From positions 1 to 62,737 of the forward strand of contig CAJTCG010000019.1 in assembly GCA_910574635.1 (NCBI GenBank): DNA of 62,737 nucleotides, written 5' to 3'. This document shows, piece by piece, positions 51,356-59,451 of the stretch (positions are counted from its first letter, which is position 1; every line of letters starts with the position of its first letter). The notes beneath the pieces were generated by a model. That model made no database searches and was not told where the DNA came from. It worked only from the letters and a program-made list of their open reading frames with translations. Origin of the DNA: Oscillospiraceae bacterium (GTDB taxonomy: Bacteria; Bacillota; Clostridia; Oscillospirales; Oscillospiraceae). Both the position numbers and the translations under genes were made by a program.

Positions 51356-52222
51356 TTAGTGCGCCCCCAGGACGCTCCGGGCGATGCTCCCCGTTTTGAA
51401 CAGACAGTAGCACAGCAGCACCGTATAGCCGATGGTGCCCCATATCGCCCCTATGGGGTCGCCCCCCACGGCGATACTCTGAATGAGCACCGCGTAGATC
51501 GCCACGCATACCAGTATCAGCATCCCCTGGAAGCCCACGGCGAACAGGGAACGGAGATAGTTCTGCCCGGCCCCGCCCAGCTCCCGGTTTGCCAGGGTCG
51601 CCACAGGGAGGGGCGCTAAACTGGTGAGCATATATATCTCTATCATCCGCCCGTAGACGATCACGAAAATCACGATATTCAGCGCGGTCATGGTGAGCTG
51701 CACCACAAAGGACTGGAGCCACAGCCCCACCAGGGGCCCCAGGTCCATCCCCTCCAGCGTGGCCTCCAGGTCCGCCAGCATAGACGGAGAAACGTCCGTG
51801 GAGCCCTGGATCAGCCCCGCCGACTGCGCCACCACCCGCTGGGCCACGTCGAACACCGCCATAACGATGTTGAACGTGTTGGACAGAATGAGGATGGCGC
51901 AGGCCGTTTTGAATATCCACTTGAAGAAAATCCAGTAGTCCAGGTCATGGAGATTATTTCGCTCCACCAGCAGTTGAATGAGCTCGTAGGTCGCAACAAA
52001 GGTCAGGATCAGTCCGGCTATGGGCAGTATCACCGTTTCGGAAAGCTGCCGGATCAGGGAGAAAACCCCGGCGTTCCATGCCGCCGGGGTCGTCCCCACT
52101 TGTACCGCGATCTCCCCGACACGGGCGTTTACTGTATCAAAGAGCCCCGACAGGTTGTCCATGATCCCGCCGATCAGCAGCTCCTTCAGCCAGTTCGTGA
52201 TCCAGTCGGTGAGAAATCCCAT
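51356..52222 (-). CDS. TrbL/VirB6-like multi-span membrane protein
   Basis: This 288-residue protein has about six membrane helices (for example VILPIAGLILTFVATYELI, ACAILILSNTFNIVMAVF, ALNIVIFVIVYG and MLILVCVAIYAVLIQSIA). It forms part of the inner-membrane channel. It begins MGFLTDWITNWLKELL, as in CD1105-like ICE proteins. It lies between the Maff2-like and MT-A70 genes. Confidence 0.85.
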   Translation of the reverse strand: MGFLTDWITNWLKELLIGGIMDNLSGLFDTVNARVGEIAVQVGTTPAAWNAGVFSLIRQLSETVILPIAGLILTFVATYELIQLLVERNNLHDLDYWIFFKWIFKTACAILILSNTFNIVMAVFDVAQRVVAQSAGLIQGSTDVSPSMLADLEATLEGMDLGPLVGLWLQSFVVQLTMTALNIVIFVIVYGRMIEIYMLTSLAPLPVATLANRELGGAGQNYLRSLFAVGFQGMLILVCVAIYAVLIQSIAVGGDPIGAIWGTIGYTVLLCYCLFKTGSIARSVLGAH

Positions 52223-52237
52223 GCGCCGCTGCCCTTA

Positions 52238-52453
52238 TCAGCTAAACAGCCCGGACAGCAGGGGGATCAGGGTGGTGCCCAGCAGGATAATGCCGCCGCC
52301 CGCCATGAGCTGCTTCATGCCCTGGCTCTTGGAGCCGGGGTTGTCGGAGCCGTAGCCCTCCAGGAGATTGACGACGCCCCAAACACCCAGGCCAGCGCCC
52401 AGGGCCACAACGAGGGTCTGCAAGGTAGTAACAGCGGAAGTGAAAAACTGCAT
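52238..52453 (-). CDS. Maff2-family small membrane protein (VirB2-like)
   Basis: This 71-residue protein (MQFFTSAVTTLQTLVVALGAGLGVWGVVNLLEGYG) has two hydrophobic helices separated by a polar loop (SDNPGSKSQGMKQ), fitting a pilin-like channel subunit. The ATG follows GGAGGTTTTT. A terminator (52494-52518) and palindrome site 9 lie upstream. Confidence 0.8.
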   Translation of the reverse strand: MQFFTSAVTTLQTLVVALGAGLGVWGVVNLLEGYGSDNPGSKSQGMKQLMAGGGIILLGTTLIPLLSGLFS

Positions 52454-52493
52454 AAAAACCTCCATTTTCTCCGGGGACGAAGCCCCGGCCATG

Positions 52494-52518
52494 AAAAAAG
52501 CCGCCCTTGTCAGGCGGC
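52494..52518 (-). terminator. Intrinsic terminator after virD4
   Basis: On the minus strand GCCGCC and GGCGGC form a stem followed by TTTTTT. It separates virD4 from the Maff2-trbL part. Confidence 0.75.
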
Positions 52519-52527
52519 GCGTCTGCC

Positions 52528-52546
52528 TCTGGACACGGTGTCCAGA
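52528..52546. promoter_or_regulatory. Dispersed palindrome, site 9 (after virD4)
   Basis: TCTGGACAC-G-GTGTCCAGA, perfect arms, one base after the virD4 stop and 74 bases before the Maff2-like gene. Confidence 0.75.
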
Positions 52547-52547
52547 G

Positions 52548-54386
52548 CTATACAAAAGCGTCCGGGTCGTCCAGGTCGTCATAGTTGAGGATGTCCTCGT
52601 CCTCGCCTATGTTCGCCTCGTCCGGCACGTCCGCCTCGTATACGGTATATTGCTCGTCGGGGTCCAGCTTCTCCATGCGGCGGTTTATCAGGCGGGACAG
52701 GTCAAAGGAATTTTTCTTGTCCGCCTCCGCCGTATAGCGGTAGTTGGGGTGCTGCTTCAAGTCGTACTTGGGGGAGAAAAAGGGCCGTAGCCCCCGGAGC
52801 TGGATAATGCACTTGTCGCCGGGCATGGTGGTGAGCTCGTCCATCGTCATAAGCTCCCGGCCCAGGCGTTGGGTATTCTGGCTGTAACTCTCGGACTGCC
52901 CGCGGGACCGGCTGTCCGTCTGCATGGAGATGGTCTGCTTGCCCAGCCACGCCTCGGAAATCTCCTTGACGGTGGAGTGCTCCCGCCCGCCCAGGAATAC
53001 CACACTGTCCATATTGCCCATGATCGTTTCGGCGTTGTCCTTGTAAATGGCCTTGCATTGGGACTGGGCCTGATAGAACAGGGTCAAACTGACCTCGCGG
53101 GAGCGGATCACCGCCACCAGCTTTTCCAGGTTGGGCACCTGTCCGGTGTTGGCGGCCTCGTCCCACAGCACCCGGACGTGGTGGGGCAGGCGGCCCCCGT
53201 GTACGTTGTCCGCCCTCTCGCACAGGAGGTTGAACATTTGGGAGAACGCCAGCGCCACAATGAAATTGTAGGTGGTGTCCGTATCGCTGATGATGAAGAA
53301 CGCCGCCGTCCGCTTGTCCCCCAGGCGGTCCAGCTCCATCTCGTCATAACTCATGATCTCCCGGAGCTGGGGAATGTCAAAGGGAGCCAGCCGCGCACCG
53401 CAGCTAATAAGTATGGAGCGGGCCGTCTTGCCGCTGGCTAATTTGTACTTCTTGTACTGCTTCACGGCGAAGCAGTCCGGCTTGCGCTTCTCCAGGCCCT
53501 TGAACATATAGTCGATGGCGTTCATAAAATCCGGGTCGTCCTCCTTGACCTCCATGCCGGAGATCATGTCCACCAAGGTATTCATGGTCCGGTCCTCCTC
53601 CGGGCCCTCGAAGATGATATAGGCAATCAGGGCGCAGTATAAAAGTGTCTCCGATTTGGTCCAGAATGGGTCCCCCTCCTTGCCCTCCCCCTTGGTGTTG
53701 GCTATCAAAGTGTTCACGAATTTCAAAATATCCGCCTCGTTTTTGATATAGGCCAGGGGGTTGTAGTGCATGGATTTTGAGAAGTCAATACTATTGAAAA
53801 CCTTGATCCTGTACCCCTTTTTCTTCTGGAGGAAGTACCCCACCTGGGACAGCACCCCGCCCTTGGGGTCCACCACCACATAGGAGCTGTGAGCCTGGAG
53901 GAGCTGGGGCGTGAGCCAGAAGCGGGTTTTGCCGGAGCCGGAGGAGCCGATCACGCAGGCGTTGAGGTTCCGGGCGTTGGCGGGGTTCTTGGGCCGGGTA
54001 TTGGTGGTGAGAAATTCGGTCCCGGAGAGAATAATATTTTTCTCAAACTTGGGATCGACAAAAGGGGCTATATCCTTTTCCGTCCCCCAGCGGGCGGAGC
54101 CGTATTCCTCGTCCCGGCGATACTTTTTCGCGTTCTTGGCCTTGACGTAGACGAACAGCCGGATCGCCGCCGCCCCCGCGATCCCCACCAGCCAGTCCAC
54201 CGGGTCCAGCCCAGGGGCGGGGGAGGCAAAGGCCGTGTTGATGGTCGCCATCATGCCCACCAGCTTTTGGCCGAAGTTGGCCCCAGCCGCCAGCCGGAAA
54301 GCCGTCCCCAGCTTCAAGCAGCCCCAGGCCATGAACAGATAGGGCATATTGGGGAGGAGGTATTTTTTCAAACTACCTTTCTTCAC
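52548..54386 (-). CDS. VirD4-type coupling protein (T4CP)
   Basis: This 612-residue protein has two N-terminal membrane helices (about 13-33 and 62-80), Walker A GSSGSGKTRF (about 148), Walker B VRVLWDEAANTG (about 388) and an acidic C-terminus. Coupling proteins bring the relaxosome to the channel. The GTG start overlaps pcfB by 14 bases. The acidic tail (DEANIGEDEDILNYDD) is usual for partner binding. Confidence 0.95.
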   Translation of the reverse strand: MKKGSLKKYLLPNMPYLFMAWGCLKLGTAFRLAAGANFGQKLVGMMATINTAFASPAPGLDPVDWLVGIAGAAAIRLFVYVKAKNAKKYRRDEEYGSARWGTEKDIAPFVDPKFEKNIILSGTEFLTTNTRPKNPANARNLNACVIGSSGSGKTRFWLTPQLLQAHSSYVVVDPKGGVLSQVGYFLQKKKGYRIKVFNSIDFSKSMHYNPLAYIKNEADILKFVNTLIANTKGEGKEGDPFWTKSETLLYCALIAYIIFEGPEEDRTMNTLVDMISGMEVKEDDPDFMNAIDYMFKGLEKRKPDCFAVKQYKKYKLASGKTARSILISCGARLAPFDIPQLREIMSYDEMELDRLGDKRTAAFFIISDTDTTYNFIVALAFSQMFNLLCERADNVHGGRLPHHVRVLWDEAANTGQVPNLEKLVAVIRSREVSLTLFYQAQSQCKAIYKDNAETIMGNMDSVVFLGGREHSTVKEISEAWLGKQTISMQTDSRSRGQSESYSQNTQRLGRELMTMDELTTMPGDKCIIQLRGLRPFFSPKYDLKQHPNYRYTAEADKKNSFDLSRLINRRMEKLDPDEQYTVYEADVPDEANIGEDEDILNYDDLDDPDAFV

Positions 54387-54843
54387 GTTCGGCCTCCTTT
54401 GCCCGTTCTTTCCGGGGCCGCTGCCGCAGCAGCTCCCCGGCCCGTTTCATCCGCTCCAGAATGGGAACGCACCGCGTCCTGGGCCGGTCCAGCACCCGGC
54501 GGGAGTATTCCCCGAAACAGGCGGTAATGGCGTCGGCCTGCTTGGATTTGAAGAACAGCAGATATTTTCCGTCGCCGTTCTTGTAAAAGGCGTAGTCCAC
54601 ATTCCAGCGCCGGGCCACCCGGTCAAACTCCCTGGGGGCCTCCACGGGGAGACTGTTGGTGGCCTCGCCCTGCTTCATGAGCTGCTTGACGCTCTGTCTG
54701 CCGTGGGGCGTCTTGTGGGCCTGCCGCTCCTTTTGGATCTTCCGGCCCGCCGCCCGCAGCGCCCAGGCCAGCGCCCGCGCCGTCAGCTTTCCCGTTCGGA
54801 TGGAGAGGGCGATTGTCCGCCGGGAAATATCTTCATCTACAAT
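54373..54843 (-). CDS. PcfB-family conjugation protein, apparent ATT start
   Basis: This 156-residue protein (DEDISRRTIALSIRTGKLTARALAW) fits PcfB, an accessory of the coupling protein/relaxosome. AGGAGG (54857-54852) is followed eight bases later by ATT GTA GAT; the GTG at 54852 overlaps the ribosome-binding site itself and cannot be used. Palindrome site 10 lies 32 bases upstream. Confidence 0.8.
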   Translation of the reverse strand: MVDEDISRRTIALSIRTGKLTARALAWALRAAGRKIQKERQAHKTPHGRQSVKQLMKQGEATNSLPVEAPREFDRVARRWNVDYAFYKNGDGKYLLFFKSKQADAITACFGEYSRRVLDRPRTRCVPILERMKRAGELLRQRPRKERAKEAEREER

Positions 54844-54875
54844 ATATACCACCTCCTATTTGCCGCCGGGCCACC

Positions 54876-54894
54876 TCTGGACACCGTGTCCAGA
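54876..54894. promoter_or_regulatory. Dispersed palindrome, site 10 (upstream of pcfB)
   Basis: TCTGGACAC-C-GTGTCCAGA, perfect arms, three bases after the ardA stop. Confidence 0.8.
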
Positions 54895-54897
54895 GGG

Positions 54898-55605
54898 CTA
54901 CCGTTCCTCCCGGTCCACCTTGGGCGCGGGCCGTTCGGCGGGCGGGGCCGCCCGGTCCGCCATTTCCTGATAGGCGGCCATCTGCTCCCGGATGGGCAGC
55001 TTGGGCATGGAGAACACCCGCTGCTCGTCAGGTATGTCCTCGATCCCGTGGTAATGCTCCGTAAAAGAGTTATCCCCTACCACATAACCGCCGGGGGCGA
55101 AGTGGCCGCTCTCGTTGATCCGCACGTCCCGCCCGTATGCCTCGTAGTCAATGTAGTCAATCAAGTGCTCCGGCACCTGGACGGCTTCAAGCTCCTGGAT
55201 ATACATTCGCCCCAGGTCCTCCTCGCTGTGGATGTCAGGATAGAAATTGTAGCTGTCCAGGTTTTGGGCCAGATTGATCAAATCCTTGGCGCTGCTGGTG
55301 TATTCGCCGCTGTCCATGACGGCCTCAAACTTTGCCAGCTCGTCCTCGTCCAGCTCCGACAGCACACAGGCCAGATGATTCAGCTCGTCGATGTTCTCAT
55401 ACTCGCCCAGGTGCTTATAGAGCTGGGGCATACTGCCGTCGTAATCGGCAATAAAAATCTCCTCATACCGAATACCGTCTATGCCGATCTTTTTCAAGGC
55501 CGCCTGTACGGTTTCGGCGTCGGTGGGGAATGTTACCCGCTCATAGGCAAGCACCCCCTCGTTGTACTTGCCCAGGTTCGTCACGCAGGCTTCAAGTATC
55601 GCTAT
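54898..55605 (-). CDS. ardA: ArdA antirestriction protein, apparent ATA start
   Basis: This acidic DNA-mimic protein of about 235 residues (VTNLGKYNEG...YEEIFIADYDG...LNHLACVLSEL) inhibits type I restriction in the recipient. GGAGGGAGG is followed seven bases later by ATA GCG ATA CTT GAA GCC, which fits the usual ArdA N-terminus (LEAxVTNLGKYNEG). The first normal start codon, GTG at 55584, would remove conserved residues and is far from the site. It overlaps the C5 methyltransferase gene end. Confidence 0.8.
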   Translation of the reverse strand: MAILEACVTNLGKYNEGVLAYERVTFPTDAETVQAALKKIGIDGIRYEEIFIADYDGSMPQLYKHLGEYENIDELNHLACVLSELDEDELAKFEAVMDSGEYTSSAKDLINLAQNLDSYNFYPDIHSEEDLGRMYIQELEAVQVPEHLIDYIDYEAYGRDVRINESGHFAPGGYVVGDNSFTEHYHGIEDIPDEQRVFSMPKLPIREQMAAYQEMADRAAPPAERPAPKVDREER

Positions 55606-56671
55606 ATTCGATCCCTCCCTCCAGTTCCTCTTTTACTCCCGCCATGATGTACTCCGCACAGGGCAGGGCGATGGAATTTCCCAAAGCCTTTTGACGGGCG
55701 CGGGCGGAGACGGGCCGCCCGTCGTGGCCGTAGGCCGTCCAGCCGTCGGGCAGGCCCATCGCCCGCTCCCCCTCGGTGGGGGTCAGCCAAGTAATGACGC
55801 CCTCCGCCTCCCGGCCCTCCCGCCACAGGGCAAACACCGTCAGCCCCCCGGCCATCAGGGTTGGAAAAGGGTCAGTTGGTTTTCCAAAGCTCCCCAGGAA
55901 GTTCCCAACGTCCCCCGCCTTGGCCGCGCCCCGCATACGGTAGCCTTGAAAGGGGTGGACGACTGGTAGCGGCCCCCCTGCTTCAACAACAGATATTCGA
56001 TCCGCTCCGGTGGGGGGCAGCCCAAAGTCTCCGCAAGGCGCAGGTATCGGGAACAGGCGGCGGGGCTTAAACAGGATCGCTCCGGCACGTCGGCCTCTAA
56101 GATCGGCCACGACAAACACCCGCTGACGCCGGGCCAGCCGGGGGTCTGCCCAATGCTGGGCGTCCAGCAGCCGCCAGCACAGGTCACGCTCTCCGCCTCG
56201 CACCATTCCGGCGCTGGCCCACCGTCCAGAAGCAGGCATTGGAATTTCGGAGCCTGAGAGAGATTGCAGGACGGCTCTAAAATCCAGCCTGTCCCCTGAT
56301 AGCAGAGCTCCCATGACGTTTTCCCAAATAATGATAGTTGGAAATTGACCTCCAGTGGCATCCCTCATTTCCTCGATCAAGCGGACCGCCTGGAAGAACA
56401 GGCTGGATTTTGCCCCGCCCAGCCCCTCACGGCGGCCCGCGCTGGACAGATTTTGACAGGGTGAGCCAAACGTGATAATGTCCACGGGCGGGACCTCGCC
56501 GCCGTGGAGCCGGGTAATGTCGCCCAGGTGCTCCATGTCCGGGAAGTGGCGTTTTGTGATGGAGATAGGGGCCTTTTCGATCTCGCTGGCCCACAGGGGG
56601 ATGATCCCCTGACGCCGGGCGGCCAGGGGAAACACGCCGATCCCGTCAAAGAGACTGCCCAGGGTCAGCAC
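55592..56671 (-). CDS. DNA cytosine-5 methyltransferase (Dcm-like)
   Basis: This 359-residue protein has motif I (LGSLFDGIGVFPLAA), motif IV with the catalytic Cys (FGSPCQNLS), motif VI ENV, motif VIII (RQRVFVVAD) and a C-terminal motif X (ALGNSIALP). There is no restriction partner, so it is an orphan enzyme that may protect element DNA. It has a GTG start and overlaps the preceding gene by seven bases. Confidence 0.9.
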   Translation of the reverse strand: MLTLGSLFDGIGVFPLAARRQGIIPLWASEIEKAPISITKRHFPDMEHLGDITRLHGGEVPPVDIITFGSPCQNLSSAGRREGLGGAKSSLFFQAVRLIEEMRDATGGQFPTIIIWENVMGALLSGDRLDFRAVLQSLSGSEIPMPASGRWASAGMVRGGERDLCWRLLDAQHWADPRLARRQRVFVVADLRGRRAGAILFKPRRLFPIPAPCGDFGLPPTGADRISVVEAGGPLPVVHPFQGYRMRGAAKAGDVGNFLGSFGKPTDPFPTLMAGGLTVFALWREGREAEGVITWLTPTEGERAMGLPDGWTAYGHDGRPVSARARQKALGNSIALPCAEYIMAGVKEELEGGIEYSDT

Positions 56672-57012
56672 GTCCGGCGGCCCTGTCCCTTTACGGTCAG
56701 AATACCCTCCAGGGTGGTCGCCGTGATCTTCAACCGCTGGGCAACGGCGATGTCGTTCTTGACGCTCTCAGTGACAGCGTGGCCGCACACCACCAGCACA
56801 CGGGAGCGGCGCAGCAGGTCCCGGCTCATGTCAATGCTGCTCTTGTGCTCCTCCGGCACCGCGTCATTGAGAAACAGGGGGAGATACAGCGTAGGGCAGA
56901 TAGGCGAAAAACCCGCCTCATAGACGGCCCGACAGTACCGGGCGGCCTGTTCCGTCGCCTCCGTGGGGTCGCCGCTCCATGCGGCGGTGACATACGCCAG
57001 GGGCATTTTCAT
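56665..57012 (-). CDS. DUF7768/nucleoside deoxyribosyltransferase-like small protein
   Basis: This 115-residue protein (LAYVTAAWSGDPTEATEQAARYCRAVYEAGFSPICPTLYLP) has a Rossmann-like layout resembling DUF4406/DUF7768 proteins, with VLVVCGHAVTESVKNDIAVAQRL. The start follows GGAGGTTATCAAA. The role is unknown. The preceding 340 bases are a hairpin-rich gap. Confidence 0.65.
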   Translation of the reverse strand: MKMPLAYVTAAWSGDPTEATEQAARYCRAVYEAGFSPICPTLYLPLFLNDAVPEEHKSSIDMSRDLLRRSRVLVVCGHAVTESVKNDIAVAQRLKITATTLEGILTVKGQGRRTC

Positions 57013-57106
57013 TTTGATAACCTCCGTTCAGATGTAGATAGAATTGTTGGGGATAGGTACAACAGGATTGTTTGGAGAGGAGCGGTCAACCTCTTTTCCC
57101 CCCGCC

Positions 57107-57281
57107 CCTTTCCCCATTCTTGGGGAAAGGGGGGCGGCTCTGGAGGATTTTCCCCCGTCGCGCCTTGGGGGGTAGCACAGCCGGGGCCCCCTGTCAAGGG
57201 TGCGGAGCACCGCCGCGCAGCGGCGGCCATGCCCTTGACAGGGGGCCCCGGCTGTGCTATGGGTGGCGCGGCGACGGGGGA
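57107..57281. repeat. Large inverted-repeat cluster before the DUF7768-like gene
   Basis: A perfect 28-bp stem (TAGCACAGCCGGGGCC.. at 57173-57200 with its complement at 57232-57259) is extended by outer arms TCCCCCGTCGCGCC / GGCGCG(GCG)ACGGGGGA, spanning 57151-57281. The loop contains a further GC palindrome (CCGCCGC-GCA-GCGGCGG). A separate hairpin (CCCCTTTCCCCA / TGGGGAAAGGGG) precedes it at 57107. The role is unknown. Confidence 0.8.
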
Positions 57282-57323
57282 TAATCCAGCAGAGCCCTTT
57301 ACGGGAACGGGGAACGGAAAAGC

Positions 57324-57342
57324 TCTGGACACCGTGTCCAGA
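57324..57342. promoter_or_regulatory. Dispersed palindrome, site 11 (after the ParB-like gene)
   Basis: TCTGGACAC-C-GTGTCCAGA, with symmetry extended by AGC/GCT on the two sides (57321-57345). It lies eight bases after the ParB-like stop. Confidence 0.8.
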
Positions 57343-57350
57343 GCTCCCGC

Positions 57351-58691
57351 TTACTTCTCCATTTCCTTTTTCTTCTCGCCCTTGCCCAGCTCCGGGGGCT
57401 GCTTCTCTTTCCACTCCCCCAGCAGAGCCATGATCTGATCTTTCATCTCACGGGGCGTCTTGTCCTTACCGAAAAACTGGCTCAATTCCGCAGAGCTGAT
57501 GATCACGTCGAAATCCTCCTTTTTCTTCTCCTGGCTCAACACCGCGTCGATCACGTCCGGGTTGAGCTGGTTTTTTTCGTCCATCTCCCGCAGCTTCTTG
57601 GCCTGGGCCTTGGAGGGGGACGACTGCTGCCCCTCGATGGACACGGCGATATACTTCTGGTGCTTAGGCCGGATGCGGGAAACCTCCACGGCGGGGGTGA
57701 AAGACAGCTTGCCGCCGTCCATGAGCTCTTTCAGCTCCGGCACAAGGTCATTCAAATAAATATACCGCTGGACCGTCTTGCCGCTCATGCCGTTGCGCTC
57801 GCCCACTTTGTCCAGAGACAGCTTGCCAATGTCCTCGCCCTCGCCCCGCGTCCCCTGGTGCTTGATGGCCTCATACTGCTGCTTCAAGGCCGCCGCCTTT
57901 TCGCTGGGCAAAATCGTTTCCCGGTGGCGCAGGTTGTCGTCCGTCATAGCGAGGATGGCTTCATCATCCGTCATCTCACGAACGATACAGGGCATATTGC
58001 GCAAGCCCGCCAGCTCGCTTGCCCGCTGCCGCCGGTGGCCCGCTACGATCTCATAGCCGCCGCCCTCACGGGGCCGCACCAGGGCGGGCTGGTGTACGCC
58101 GCCAGCCTTGACGGAGGACACAAGGCCCTGCATCTCCACATCATCCCGGACGCCGAACGGGTGGTTTTGGAACGGGTGGAGCTCCGACAGGTCCAGATAG
58201 ACGATCTCCTCCTTTTTTCCACGGGAGGCGTCTTTAAGCTGGGGCGGCTGCTCCGGCGCGGGCGGGGGCGGGGCCGGGTCCTCCTTGGCCGGGCCGGGCT
58301 TGCTCTGCCTGGGGGCCTTGGCCGACTTACCAGGGCCCCCACCGCCGGGGGCCTGTTTCTCCGCCTTGGGCGGGCGGCCCTTACGCTTGGGCTTCTCGCC
58401 TTGGGCCGGGGCATCCTTGTCCTTGGGACGGCGGCCCCGGCGGGGTTTTTTCTCCTCCTGGGGCTTCTCCCACTCCTGGCCGCCCTCCGGGGCCGGGGCC
58501 GCCTGCTGCTCCGGCCCAGCGCCCGCCCGGACGGACGACAGGTCGATCACCTTGTTCTCCGGGGGCGGGGGGCCCTCCATGCCGGGGAGCACAGCCTGCT
58601 CCGGGGCGGGAGGACTGCCCGGCACCTCCGGCGCGGGAGGCTCCGGCTTCTGCTCCTCAACGGGAACACCCGGCTTTTTATCTTCTGCCAC
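57351..58691 (-). CDS. ParB/KorB-like CTP-dependent DNA-binding protein
   Basis: This 446-residue protein has a long Pro/Lys-rich N-terminus (about 1-165) with two AT-hook-like motifs (RRGRRPK and KRKGRPPK). A ParB N-terminal domain follows (IVYLDLSELHPFQNHPF; GHRRQRASEL as the CTP-binding box, about 222), then a helix-turn-helix (VGERNGMSGKTVQRYIYL, about 305) and a C-terminal region. No parA is visible in the window. KorB of plasmid RK2 is a ParB relative that represses many promoters through dispersed palindromes; the same role is proposed here for sites 1-11. Confidence 0.85.
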   Translation of the reverse strand: MAEDKKPGVPVEEQKPEPPAPEVPGSPPAPEQAVLPGMEGPPPPENKVIDLSSVRAGAGPEQQAAPAPEGGQEWEKPQEEKKPRRGRRPKDKDAPAQGEKPKRKGRPPKAEKQAPGGGGPGKSAKAPRQSKPGPAKEDPAPPPPAPEQPPQLKDASRGKKEEIVYLDLSELHPFQNHPFGVRDDVEMQGLVSSVKAGGVHQPALVRPREGGGYEIVAGHRRQRASELAGLRNMPCIVREMTDDEAILAMTDDNLRHRETILPSEKAAALKQQYEAIKHQGTRGEGEDIGKLSLDKVGERNGMSGKTVQRYIYLNDLVPELKELMDGGKLSFTPAVEVSRIRPKHQKYIAVSIEGQQSSPSKAQAKKLREMDEKNQLNPDVIDAVLSQEKKKEDFDVIISSAELSQFFGKDKTPREMKDQIMALLGEWKEKQPPELGKGEKKKEMEK

Positions 58692-58728
58692 TTTTTTGAC
58701 CTCCTTTTTCCATCGTTGTATATGAAAA

Positions 58729-58756
58729 CGCCGCCCATAGTCTCACTTGGGCGGCG
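58729..58756 (-). terminator. Hairpin upstream of the ParB-like gene
   Basis: CGCCGCCCA and TGGGCGGCG form a 9-bp stem. On the minus strand it is followed by TTTTC. It could block read-through entering element 2 from the flank, or attenuate the parB transcript. Confidence 0.6.
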
Positions 58757-58868
58757 ATCCATTCAAATTTTCAGTTTTTTGGATAAAAACCTCTTGCTGG
58801 CGGCCAGCAAACCGTTGATATGACTGGCTTTTTTGAAGTCCTATAATTACACTCCGACCATTGTAGAC

Positions 58869-58904
58869 AAAACCTGTGTGTAACGATAGTTATACGCAGG
58901 TTTT
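58869..58904 (+). terminator. Hairpin near the element 2 right boundary
   Basis: AAAACCTG and CAGGTTTT enclose imperfectly paired GTGTGTAAC/GTTATACGC. The change from GC-rich to AT-rich DNA occurs around here. The sequence CTATAATTACA occurs near 58842 and again near 58951, a possible short duplication. No gene is supported between 58757 and 59044. Confidence 0.5.
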
Positions 58905-59044
58905 GCTTTTCTTGGTGAAATTGCATTAAAACTGATGCTCGAAACTGGCTATAATTACATATCACAAGTGTCAGCAAGCAGATTTAAGGAGATTCGTTCT
59001 CTCTTAAACCTGCTTTTATTTATGTTAAAGAAAGTGACGCAATT

Positions 59045-59395
59045 ATGAAACTTCCGTATGGTTATGCTTTAAATGGCGAGGAGATCGTCATTCATGAGGA
59101 AAGGGCAGATATTGTCCGCAGTATATTTGGGTATTATCTTGCTGGGGCCAGCTTGGGGAAAATTGTTGATATGCTCTTTGCCAAAGGTGTCCTTTCCCCG
59201 ACAGGAAATTCCAAGTGGACCAGAGCAGCTGTAGATAAGCTCTTGGAAAATAAAAAATATATCCCAATTGTTGGTGTAAAAGCGTATATGGATGTTCAGT
59301 TTGAAAAAAATCGCCGGTGCAATGTAGATTATGACAAGGCTGGACATCCGAGGAAAGCGACCAGATATCAGTCTCCCTTCTTTGAAATGGAATAA
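59045..59395 (+). pseudogene. Serine recombinase fragment (recombinase domain only)
   Basis: This 116-residue piece begins KLPYGYALNGEEIVIHEERADIVRSIFGYYLAGASLGKIVDML, the central recombinase domain of large serine recombinases. The catalytic N-terminus is absent; the frame is closed 60 bases upstream (TAA at 58985). The zinc ribbon and C-terminal parts are also missing. It may be a remnant of an older element or the disrupted target of element 2. Confidence 0.75.
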
Positions 59396-59451
59396 AGCTG
59401 TACAAATCCTGTCCATTCTGATATACTTGTAGAAAAAGGGAGAATAGGATT

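Larger units (their letters stand above)
37794..58990 (-). mobile_element. Element 2: GC-rich Tn1549-like ICE, split by element 1
   Basis: This is a second complete-looking backbone on the minus strand, running from the ParB-like gene down to a recombinase cut by element 1. The missing recombinase C-terminus should lie left of element 1, outside this window. The right boundary is approximate: GC-rich coding ends after the ParB gene (58691), and AT-rich sequence with a hairpin at 58869-58904 follows. Eleven copies of one palindrome are confined to this element. Confidence 0.75.
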
